Of a stretch of DNA of 28,635 nucleotides, positions 1 to 6,836 are shown one piece after another. Origin of the DNA: Myxococcota bacterium. Its GTDB lineage: Bacteria > Myxococcota_C > UBA6777. The DNA lies in assembly GCA_023150835.1 (NCBI GenBank), contig JAKLKB010000087.1:1-28635 (forward strand). The letters run 5' to 3'. A model generated the notes under the pieces. The model worked only from the letters and a program-made list of their open reading frames with translations. It ran no database searches and was not told the origin of the DNA. The position numbers were made by a program, and so were the translations under genes. Within the stretch, counting starts at the first letter, position 1. The number at the start of each line of letters is the position of its first letter.

Positions 1-201
1 TCCCCCGTGAACAGGGGAGGGAGTGAAAGTCGGAGTCAGCGAGGTTTTGGGTTTCCATGCCGCACGCTGTTTGCACGAGAGATCGTCTTTGCCTGCTCCA
101 ACTTCCCCCCGTTCACGGGGGGAATGAGGGGGGGCCGACAAAAGAAACGGAGATCATCCTCGACCCTCCGGTGTTTCCACCTTAACAAGGCGCGTATGGG
201 G
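1..201 (+). repeat. Dispersed repeat family A, copy 1
   Basis: This stretch matches 9259-9459 at the same length (201 bp) with scattered substitutions. It starts with TCCCCCGTGAACAGGGGAGG and ends at AAGGCGCGTATGGGG. It carries an internal inverted repeat, CCCCCGTGAAC near the start and GTTCACGGGGG at 111-121, so it could fold into a long-looped hairpin. It touches the window edge, so the true left end may lie outside. No ORF inside looks real. At its right end it runs into a fragment of hairpin family C (about 201-255). Confidence 0.85.
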
Positions 202-278
202 TCTGCCCCTACATCCTTACGATCCACAACGGGCGGATCTCGTATTGCCCACATCGAAGCGACTCACAAAGAAAAGAA

Positions 279-1010
279 TTAAGGGCTTTTTTGGAAGGTG
301 ATCTTCCACATGCCTCGGACGTCACCGATGCGAAAGCCCGTGGCGCGATCTTGGGGGTAATACTTTTTGAGCAGAGCCAGCGTTTCGGGTTCGATATCTT
401 TTGTTGGGGAGCCGTGGCACTTGAGACAAGTCGGCATGGCGACAAGGATCGGGAGGTAGACTGTTTTGGTTTTTTTGTCTTCGGAGGGCAGGAGAGTGTG
501 GAGCGTTGGGGAATCCATGGCGATCTTTTGTTTGAGTTGGCGGATGAGTTTCATTTCATCCGAAGATGCGAGGTTTGCGGGGTTTCGATTGCGGTGTGAG
601 ATGCGTTGGACGGTGGCGTTGTGGGACTTGCCAAACTGACGTTCGATGTGTCCTGCGGTTTTTTGGCAGGTTTGGATCGCTTTTTCGATCGATCCCCCGG
701 CCATTTCTTGACGGAGAGTGCGCATCATGACGGTTGCGGTGCGTGTCGAGAGCCAGTTGGCCATATCGAGGACACTTCCGTCGCGTTCAAAATTAAAGAC
801 GGGTGGTAGGGCGTAACTGTCTTCTGGATTGCGCGGTTGTGGCGCGGGTTTTGGAGCTTCGACGCGTCGTGGTGGTTGGGGTGGGGGGGATATCTTGCGA
901 CGTTGGGGGGGAGGGGGGTCTGCTTTTTTGCAGCCAAAGAAGGCGGCGCTTGTGGTAAAGATCAGCAGAGAAAGCAGCGTATGGGCTCCAAAAAGGTATC
1001 GTGATCTCAC
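279..1010 (-). CDS. DUF3365 (Tll0287-like) haem-binding lipoprotein
   Basis: Predicted lipoprotein of 243 residues with one c-type haem motif. The GTG start at 1010 has AAGGAG eight bases upstream and gives a short signal peptide ending in a Cys at residue 27 (AFFGC). A Pro-rich linker (about 31-60) follows, then a DUF3365 domain: the helical part contains SHRNRNPANLAS (about 138-149, family signature RNPxN), then CLKCH at 195-199 for covalent haem attachment, and ends GDVRGMWKITF. DUF3365 proteins are periplasmic sensor-like or redox modules, often fused to histidine kinases; this one stands alone, so a role in haem-based sensing or electron transfer is inference. The open frame extends upstream across the divergent mobA-like gene, but the GTG with its ribosome site argues against using that extension. 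Confidence 0.88.
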   Translation of the reverse strand: MRSRYLFGAHTLLSLLIFTTSAAFFGCKKADPPPPQRRKISPPPQPPRRVEAPKPAPQPRNPEDSYALPPVFNFERDGSVLDMANWLSTRTATVMMRTLRQEMAGGSIEKAIQTCQKTAGHIERQFGKSHNATVQRISHRNRNPANLASSDEMKLIRQLKQKIAMDSPTLHTLLPSEDKKTKTVYLPILVAMPTCLKCHGSPTKDIEPETLALLKKYYPQDRATGFRIGDVRGMWKITFQKSP

Positions 1011-1094
1011 GGTGTGTTCTCCTTGTCTGCGTGTGAGACAGGTGTTTGGAAAAAGCGAGGAGACTCTATCGCGAACGAGGCGATCCTTCAAGGC

Positions 1095-1214
1095 GCAGAA
1101 GCAAGAAACATGGAGGAGCAGAGGAGATCGGAAGGTGGTCGTCCTTCGGGGAGGGCAAGCATTGAAACGAAGCAGAGCCAAGAAATATGGAGGAGCGGAT
1201 GATCTCGGAAGGCG
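1095..1214 (+). repeat. Imperfect 43 bp direct repeat over the mobA start region
   Basis: The segments 1095-1137 and 1172-1214 are imperfect copies 77 bp apart. Both contain ATGGAGGAGC, preceded by CAAGAAA and followed by TCGGAAGG. The second copy holds the actual ribosome site and ATG of the mobA-like gene. The first copy offers a decoy Shine-Dalgarno and ATG. It looks like a local duplication of the translation start region. Confidence 0.7.
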
Positions 1215-1804
1215 CGGGGTGTGTGTCGGTGTACTTGTTGGCGGGGGGGAAAAGCACGCGTTTTGGATCGGATAAGGCGAGAGCATCGGTGGGAGGGGAA
1301 CCGTTGTTGTTGCGGGTTTTGCGCAGTTTGGGGGCGTTTCCTGCGGATGTTCGTGTGGTCGCGAGAGAAGCGGGGGCGTATGATGATCTGGGCGTGGAAA
1401 CCATCGCAGATATCCATGCAGATCGCGGTCCATTGGGCGGATTGCATTGTGCGTTGTGCGATCTTCGCGCACAACGGGGGGAATGGTTGTTGTTGATGCC
1501 ATGTGATCTGTTGGGTCTTGAACAGGAGTGGTTGTGGGCGTTATGGAAAGCGCGACAGGAAGGGGATCGTGCGGTGGCTTTTTTGGGGGAGCGTTGGGAG
1601 CCGTTGTGTGCGTTGTATCATGTTTCTGCGCTTCCGATGGTGGAGCGTCAGATCGAGCGTGGGGATGGGGCTTTGTGGCGATTGTTGGACATCTTGGAGG
1701 CGCGATCTGTCGAGTGTCCGCAAGGATGGGCAGAACAAGTGATACAGGCCAACACACCGCAGGCGTTGGCAAGGTACGCAAAAGGCTCGATACAAGGGCC
1801 TTGA
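1199..1804 (+). CDS. mobA: Molybdenum cofactor guanylyltransferase-like (MobA) NTP transferase
   Basis: Member of the MobA-like NTP transferase fold, which in MobA adds GMP from GTP to molybdopterin to make the guanine dinucleotide cofactor in the cytoplasm. The N-terminal nucleotide loop LAGGKSTRFGSDKA (about 14-27) matches the family LAGGxSxRMGxDKA, though with Phe where Met is usual. DRGPLGG (about 75-81) and the metal-binding MPCDL motif are also present. The length of about 201 residues is normal. An upstream ATG at 1187 is possible, but GGAGGAG at 1189-1195 sits right before the ATG at 1199, so I prefer the latter. No other molybdenum genes are nearby, so the exact substrate (GTP or CTP) is inferred from overall similarity. 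The codons are rich in TTG, GTG and GCG. Confidence 0.88.
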   Translation: MISEGAGCVSVYLLAGGKSTRFGSDKARASVGGEPLLLRVLRSLGAFPADVRVVAREAGAYDDLGVETIADIHADRGPLGGLHCALCDLRAQRGEWLLLMPCDLLGLEQEWLWALWKARQEGDRAVAFLGERWEPLCALYHVSALPMVERQIERGDGALWRLLDILEARSVECPQGWAEQVIQANTPQALARYAKGSIQGP

Positions 1805-1835
1805 CTCGGCTGATCCATCGGATGGGATTTGTTTT

Positions 1836-2234
1836 TTAACAGGAGGGGTTTTTTTTATCTTTGCGCGGGTGAGGGAAGGTGTCTTGATCGTCTTTGTTTT
1901 CTCGGGGATGGAGGCACTCGAAGTCTTTTTCGACGAGGATAAAAACACGATCGGGGTCTGTTTTTGAATTGGGGGGTGTGGAGAAGCCGATCTCGTCGCT
2001 GTGGATCCATCGTTCCGCGATGGGTTTGGGGACGTGTATGGTCACGGTGTGGTCGAGGTAATCGACAAAGACCTCGTTGGCTTGGTCGTTTTGGGCGATA
2101 CAATAAGACAGCTTTTGCGTGTTGTGGGGGCCAAAGAAGATATGGGTTTCGACCCGTCCTTGTTGATCGAACTGATGGACTTCGGCTTGGGTGAGTCGAA
2201 AGCGGATGCTTTGGTCAAGGATGCGCATTTTCAA
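1836..2234 (-). CDS. Small DUF7009-like conserved protein
   Basis: A 132-residue cytoplasmic protein with no signal peptide or membrane segment. The start MKMRILDQSIRFRLTQAEV, the central GRVETHIFFG and VTIHVPKPIAERWIHSD followed by EIGF match my memory of a small uncharacterised family (DUF7009), whose members begin MKIRI and carry ITVxVPxxxAxxW. The likely start is TTG at 2234 because it restores the family N-terminus and has GGAG nine bases upstream; an ATG at 2228 is the alternative. The C-terminal 25 residues are charged and rich in Lys, Asp and Pro. It lies 147 bp downstream of the MotA/TolQ/ExbB gene on the same strand, so co-transcription is possible. Function unknown. Confidence 0.75.
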   Translation of the reverse strand: MKMRILDQSIRFRLTQAEVHQFDQQGRVETHIFFGPHNTQKLSYCIAQNDQANEVFVDYLDHTVTIHVPKPIAERWIHSDEIGFSTPPNSKTDPDRVFILVEKDFECLHPRENKDDQDTFPHPRKDKKNPSC

Positions 2235-2381
2235 AGAGGATGTCTCCTGACAGGATGGGCGTTGGTTGGGGGGAGTGTTTGGGGGCGAAGCGGTGTGGAG
2301 GTTTGGCCGTTGAGAAGCTTGGGCGTAAAGGATACCGTGTTCGCGCCCAACGGAGTCGAGGCGGTGTTGCGGTTCGGTTTT

Positions 2382-3050
2382 TTAGACTGCGGGAGATTCG
2401 GGTTCTTGGGTGCCGGATTGGGCTTTGAGGCGGTTGGTGAGCATGTTTTCGAGGCGGAGAGAGTGTTCCTCGATATCGTTGACGATTTTTTGGGTGAGGT
2501 ACGAAAGAAACGCATGGAAGGAAAGAGCAGGGATGGCGACAACAAGTCCGAAGGCGGTGGTGTTCAACGCGACGGAGATGTATTCAGCGAGTTTTTTGGC
2601 TTTTTCTTCGGGGGCGGCGCTTTCGAGAGCTTGGAACGCAAAGATCAAACCAAAGATCGTCCCGAGAAGTCCGAGCATGGTGGCGACGTTGGCGACAGCG
2701 GTAAGGTTGTTGGTGCGTTTTTGGACTTTGGGGAGGATCTCAAGCGAGGCTTCTTCGATGGCGCTGGCGATCGCTTCGGGGCCTTTGTTGGCGCGGGCGA
2801 GGCCGGCTTTGATCACGCGGGGGAGTGCTGCAGCGGGGGCGGCGTTACAGAGTTTGATGGCGCGGTCGATGTTGTTGGCCATAACGAGCTTTTGGATTTG
2901 AGCCATAAAGGCTTTTCCGTTGATGTTGTATTTGAAGAAGAGAAACACAAAGCGCTCGATGATCAGGCCAAAACCCACAACTGAACAAAGCGCGATCGGG
3001 TGCATCCAAGCGCCACCCTTGATATAGAAGTCAGCGATGAGTCCCATCAT
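2382..3050 (-). CDS. MotA/TolQ/ExbB proton channel family protein
   Basis: A 222-residue inner-membrane protein of the family that uses proton flow to drive TonB, Tol or flagellar machinery. Three membrane segments are visible at about 16-38, 119-141 and 158-182, with a cytoplasmic loop of about 80 residues between the first two. The signatures are ATMLGLLGTIFGLIFAF (about 123-139) and ALNTTAFGLVVAIPA (about 161-175), typical of ExbB and TolQ. The start chosen is the first of two adjacent ATGs, with AGGAG eleven bases upstream. The ExbD/TolR partner that usually follows is absent on either side, so the subtype cannot be assigned. The TolA-like repeat protein nearby is a conceivable but unproven relation. 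Confidence 0.92.
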   Translation of the reverse strand: MMGLIADFYIKGGAWMHPIALCSVVGFGLIIERFVFLFFKYNINGKAFMAQIQKLVMANNIDRAIKLCNAAPAAALPRVIKAGLARANKGPEAIASAIEEASLEILPKVQKRTNNLTAVANVATMLGLLGTIFGLIFAFQALESAAPEEKAKKLAEYISVALNTTAFGLVVAIPALSFHAFLSYLTQKIVNDIEEHSLRLENMLTNRLKAQSGTQEPESPAV

Positions 3051-3645
3051 GATCTTTTTTTCTCCTGTTTGTTTGTTTCCATGTCCGTCCTTCTGTTGTG
3101 TTGGACGTGAGAACAAGGCGGTATACCCGGTCGTGTTGATTTAGGAAAGCCCTTTGTTGAGGGGGCTGATGTGTTGTTTTGGCGATCCACAGGCTTTTCT
3201 CGTAGGCAGCGCGTTGTGGCGAGGCGTGGTTGGTTTGGCAAGCAGCCTGTCCACAGCGTTGGCGATACTACACAACATCTACAGTCCTGTCAAAGAGAAA
3301 AGGGCAAAAGCGAAACAAGCGAACAGACCGCCCGTTTCGTCGATCTTGTGGAGGTTGTGTGAATGAACATCCTCATCTACGCTCCGACGGATCGGGTGTG
3401 ACTGGTTTGAAGGGAACGTCGTGTATCGGAGTCTTGTTTATCCAAAAAGATCGGCGAGAGCGATCGTTGCGTCGTGTTTGGGCGTGATCGTTGTGCCTAT
3501 CTGGGCGCGAGAGGGGAGACAACGCGAGCGAGGAAAGGTTCCGATTTGCTTTGTGTGGGGCTGGAATGTATCTTGCCTTTGTGCTGCCGAAAGCAAGGAG
3601 GCTGGAGGTTGAGCCAAACTTATCCAAGACACGAAGGAGGAAGCG
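3051..3645. other. Intergenic region, no gene recognised
   Basis: This is a 595 bp gap between divergent genes (ExbB-like on minus, lipoprotein on plus). It contains only short ORFs without ribosome sites or recognisable motifs, and none of the repeat families A, B or C. It must hold the promoters of both neighbours, but I cannot pick out convincing -35/-10 boxes. The last bases before 3646 carry AAGGAGGAAGCG, a strong ribosome site for the lipoprotein. Confidence 0.6.
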
Positions 3646-4041
3646 ATGCGCGTTTCATGGAAAAAAGCAGCGAAGATTTATTGGTGGATGGGCTTGATGG
3701 GGTGGATGATCTTGTTGCCGGCATGTAGCGTCATCGGCGGGGGCGGGGGCGGCAACGAGAACGAGCGAAAATTTGCGGAACAAGTGACCTATCGCGTCGC
3801 ATCTTCGGGCAAGACCATCACTTTTGATCCGACAGGAAACTACCAGTACTATTTCAGTTTGGACAATTTTACAAACAAACAACCGACCGTCAGCAGCACA
3901 TATACCATCCTCAGCAAAGAGATCGTCTTCAAAAAAGACGATGGGACGGAGTACAGCGCACGCGGCTTGTTGGCTGCGGGTGACGCAAGCTTCACGTGGG
4001 CAGAACACCCCGACGAAACCTTCGCCAAATTGGCCAATTAA
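3646..4041 (+). CDS. Small predicted lipoprotein
   Basis: A 131-residue protein with a positively charged N-terminus (MRVSWKKAAK), a hydrophobic stretch rich in Trp and Met, and a lipobox LLPAC with Cys at residue 27, followed by a Gly-rich linker. The mature part (about 37-131) is soluble and looks beta-rich: TYRVASSGKTITFDPTGNY, later TYTILSKEIVFKKDDGTEY, which reads like a small lipocalin-like or beta-sheet domain that reports a value against a threshold, but I recognise no named family. AAGGAGG five bases before the ATG supports the start. It probably sits on the outer membrane, facing the periplasm. Confidence 0.85.
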   Translation: MRVSWKKAAKIYWWMGLMGWMILLPACSVIGGGGGGNENERKFAEQVTYRVASSGKTITFDPTGNYQYYFSLDNFTNKQPTVSSTYTILSKEIVFKKDDGTEYSARGLLAAGDASFTWAEHPDETFAKLAN

Positions 4042-4117
4042 AGCAGGTTTGGGGTGGGTCGAAGGTTGTGGGGAGAGTTTTGTTGTTTGTGTGTGGGGGA
4101 TGTTTCGTTGCGTCGGT

Positions 4118-5305
4118 CTAGTGGGCTACATGGAGTAGAGAGGTTCCGCCTTGAACGAAGGTGGGGTGGGTTTGGGGCCGTTGGCTGGTGGCTGGGGTGG
4201 CCTCTGCGGCAGGCGTGGGTCGTTTGATAATAAAGAGGACGCCGCCTGTAATGGCTGCTGCGGCGGCGATGCCGATGAAAACGTTGGCCATGATCGCGCT
4301 GGTTCGGCCAGAATCTTCGATCGGTTGGATGTCTTTTTTGTAGTTGATGGGGGTGGTTTGGCTTGCTTGGAGTTTTTGGCTGACATCGCTTTGTTTGTTG
4401 GAAGCATCTACCCCAAAACCGATCACGCCCGCAACGGACACAACGGCGACTCCCACCGCGATCCATGCCCAAAAGCGGGGGTCTTGAACGAGAGGCACCT
4501 TGGGTTCTTTTTGGGTTGCGGCTTTGGCAAGCGCTAATTTCTTTTTCTTTTCGGCCTCGGCGTCAGCGGCTTTTTTCGCAGCTTCGGCGTCGGCAGCTTT
4601 TTTCGCAGCCTCAGCGTCGGCAGCTTTTTTCGCAGCTTCCGCAGCAGCGGCTTTTTTAGCGGCTTCGGCGTCAGCGGCTTTTTTCGCAGCTTCGGCTTCG
4701 GCAGCTTTTTTCGCAGCCTCAGCGTCAGCGGTCTTTTTGATGGCGTCTGTATCGGCAGCGGCTTTTTTAGCGGCTTCGGCGTCAGCGGCTTTTTTCGCAG
4801 CTTCGGCGTCAGCAGCTTTTTTCGCAGTATCATCGGCCTTTGCGACAGTTGGAGCAGGAGCATCGCCAAACAGCTTGTTTGCGAGTTCGGTGTGTGCCGA
4901 TTTGGCTTGATTTTTCTTAAAGAGATGGACGACTTCTTTGACGTTCTTGCCGGTTTGGGAGTCGATCTGTCGGAAGAGAGCGCGAACACGCGATCCAGCG
5001 GGGAAGATGCGGATATGGAAGAGCCAGCGGGCTTGGCGCATGGTGCCGATCTTGTTCATGCAATCGGGGGTGTCGCCGATACATCCAAGCGTTAATCGCG
5101 CCATCGAGATATCCATCGGATTCTGCGGCAACAACTTGAATTGTTTTCGCTTCCCGATGGCCTTTCGCATATTTTTGGTCAACGTCTTTGCGATGTTGGT
5201 GGGGGCTCCTTCTGCGCCGAGAAAATCGGCTGTTTCTTGGGCTTGGGCTGGAGCCGCCCACAACAACACACATCCCAACACAACACACCATAACCATCGA
5301 TTCAT
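4118..5305 (-). CDS. Exported TolA-like Ala/Lys-repeat protein with two membrane segments
   Basis: A 395-residue protein. A signal peptide (1-22, cleavage near AQA/QE) leads into a small domain (about 25-147) with a Cys pair at 75 and 82 (LGCIGDTPDCMNKIG). This resembles periplasmic proteins of delta-group bacteria that define their own weakly conserved domain. Residues 162-255 are about ten copies of a nine-residue KKAADAEAA unit, expected to form a long charged alpha-helix like TolA domain II. Two hydrophobic segments follow (about 279-300 and 336-360), then a Pro/Thr-rich tail. The helix could span the periplasm, but the order helix-then-membrane is reversed relative to TolA, and I claim only architectural likeness. 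It is a single-gene unit facing the esterase gene across a divergent region. Confidence 0.85.
   Translation of the reverse strand: MNRWLWCVVLGCVLLWAAPAQAQETADFLGAEGAPTNIAKTLTKNMRKAIGKRKQFKLLPQNPMDISMARLTLGCIGDTPDCMNKIGTMRQARWLFHIRIFPAGSRVRALFRQIDSQTGKNVKEVVHLFKKNQAKSAHTELANKLFGDAPAPTVAKADDTAKKAADAEAAKKAADAEAAKKAAADTDAIKKTADAEAAKKAAEAEAAKKAADAEAAKKAAAAEAAKKAADAEAAKKAADAEAAKKAADAEAEKKKKLALAKAATQKEPKVPLVQDPRFWAWIAVGVAVVSVAGVIGFGVDASNKQSDVSQKLQASQTTPINYKKDIQPIEDSGRTSAIMANVFIGIAAAAAITGGVLFIIKRPTPAAEATPATSQRPQTHPTFVQGGTSLLHVAH
4541..4822 (-). repeat. 27 bp in-gene minisatellite encoding KKAADAEAA
   Basis: About ten tandem 27 bp units lie inside the TolA-like gene. Most translate to KKAADAEAA; one unit has a one-residue insertion (KKAAADTDAI), and others vary at the Asp/Glu/Ala position. 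High DNA similarity between units makes the copy number likely to vary by slippage without breaking the frame. Confidence 0.9.
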
Positions 5306-5586
5306 GCCTCTCCATCCTCCGTTCTAAACGATGCCAACAGACGTTCCTGTTACCAATGAGATGCAAGACTGTATCTCTTGCAGGGCAACCTGACTTTGTG
5401 GTTTTGGAGAGTAGCCGTATGCGGGTTGTGTGTCAACTTCCGATGATGCAACGAAAAAGAGGTTTGGTTGTTTTGGGGGCTTGTTCGATCCATCAGCGAA
5501 AAACAGGAGTGGACATTTGAGCGGGGGCTTCGTATGCTTTGGCGATGGCGCATAGAGCGACCTTTTGGACGAGAGAAGGCGGTTGG

Positions 5587-6795
5587 ATGGCAAGCGTAGT
5601 ACGAGACGAGAGGTGCGGGGTGTCTGCTTTGGATCTGCGAAAAGCTCCAAGGCATCGCTTCTTTGGGATGTGTATCGCATCCTTGTTTGTGGCTGTCGCT
5701 GCGTTGGGGCAAGTCGCTTGTCAAGGAAGTGTCGTGGTCGATGAAAAGACGCTGGCGGAAACCACGCAGGGAGGCGAGTCGGCTCTTGTGGAGCAAGGGG
5801 CCACTGAGCCCTCCCAAGACACGGCACACGATGCAAGCGAATCTCCTTCCGACGAAAAAACGCAAGAGTCGCTTGCTTCCGAAGAGATCACGCCTACTGA
5901 GTACCTCGAACCGTCTCCAGAGCAGACCACCGAGCGCAAGGCGGACTGTGTAGGAAAGCCATCGCCGCCGACAGATCGCCTCTGGCGTGTCTCTCATGAT
6001 GGAGTGGAACGTTCTTTTCGGGTTTTTGTACCGCCTTCGTACGCATCGAATCAAGCGATGCCGATCGTGCTGAATTTTCACGGCGTCGCAAACGACGCAT
6101 GGACGCAGGTGTTGTTGTCAGGGATGGAAAGTAAAGCCGAAGAAGCCGGATTTATCGCGGTCCATCCCGAAGGACGGGCCTTGCCGTCGACGAGTTGGAA
6201 TGCAGGGACGTGTTGCCAACCTGCCGCATCATGGGGCGTGGATGACGTTGGCTTTGTGCGTGCCTTGTTGGATCGGTTGGAAGAGCAGTTGTGCGTGGAT
6301 CGCCGTCGGATCTACGCCACAGGGATCTCCAACGGTGGGATGTTGGCATATCGGCTGGCTTGCGAAGTCTCCGATCGCATCGCTGCGATCGCGCCCGTCG
6401 CTGCTTCGATGGTGTATCTTCCCTGCAAGCCTCCCCGCCCTTTCCCTGTGATGATCTTTCACGGAACGCTCGATAGCATCGTGCCTTATGCGGGTAATCC
6501 TCTTCTTGGCTACCCATCACTCAGCGCAAACGTCGAGCATTGGGTCGCCCACAATGGCTGCAGTGATCAGAAGGTCCGCCGTTTTTCCCAAGGGGACGCC
6601 TCTTGCGATGCTTATCCGACTTGTCGAGACGACGCCCAAGTCGAATCTTGCACGATCCTCGGTGGTGGGCATACTTGGCCGGGTGGTTTGCCTGTTCCGC
6701 AACTTGGATACACCAGCCTTTCCCTTCGAGCCACCGACGCGATGTGGGATTTCTTCTCCAAACATCCCATGCCTTCGCGCTCTCCTACTCCTTAG
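5587..6795 (+). CDS. PHB-depolymerase/LpqC-family esterase lipoprotein
   Basis: A secreted alpha/beta-hydrolase of the poly(3-hydroxybutyrate) depolymerase / feruloyl esterase family (LpqC-like). From the ATG at 5587 (AGAAGG seven bases upstream) the protein has 402 residues: a long N-region, a hydrophobic segment and a Cys at 45 (GQVAC), then a Glu/Ser/Thr-rich linker (about 50-118). The catalytic domain (about 130-390) shows FHG (oxyanion region, 164-166), the nucleophile Ser248 in GISNGG, Asp296 in HGTLD, His362 in GGGHTWPG, and the conserved WNAGTCC. It should cut ester bonds in polyesters or plant-type esters at the cell surface; the substrate is not readable. An upstream ATG at 5539 would add 16 residues. 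Only 41 bp separate it from xseA, so the two may share a transcript. Confidence 0.9.
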   Translation: MASVVRDERCGVSALDLRKAPRHRFFGMCIASLFVAVAALGQVACQGSVVVDEKTLAETTQGGESALVEQGATEPSQDTAHDASESPSDEKTQESLASEEITPTEYLEPSPEQTTERKADCVGKPSPPTDRLWRVSHDGVERSFRVFVPPSYASNQAMPIVLNFHGVANDAWTQVLLSGMESKAEEAGFIAVHPEGRALPSTSWNAGTCCQPAASWGVDDVGFVRALLDRLEEQLCVDRRRIYATGISNGGMLAYRLACEVSDRIAAIAPVAASMVYLPCKPPRPFPVMIFHGTLDSIVPYAGNPLLGYPSLSANVEHWVAHNGCSDQKVRRFSQGDASCDAYPTCRDDAQVESCTILGGGHTWPGGLPVPQLGYTSLSLRATDAMWDFFSKHPMPSRSPTP

Positions 6796-6836
6796 TTTGT
6801 CAACAATCCACTTTTCTCCAAACAAGGCAAAGATGT

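Noticed and set aside
1011-1781. Upstream extension of the DUF3365 gene across the mobA region
   Set aside because: The GTG at 1010 has a good ribosome site and gives a normal lipoprotein signal; the extension is low-complexity and antisense to a clear MobA-like gene.
1813-1837. Intrinsic terminator after mobA
   Set aside because: CCAT-CGG-ATGG followed by a T-run is present, but the stem has only four proper pairs, too weak to claim.
3421-3612. Small ORF of 63 residues before the lipoprotein gene
   Set aside because: GTG start without a ribosome site and no recognisable features.
4500-4910. Plus-strand ORF of repeated AAFFAASAS
   Set aside because: It is the reverse frame of the 27 bp repeat in the TolA-like gene, which has a signal peptide and ribosome site on the other strand.
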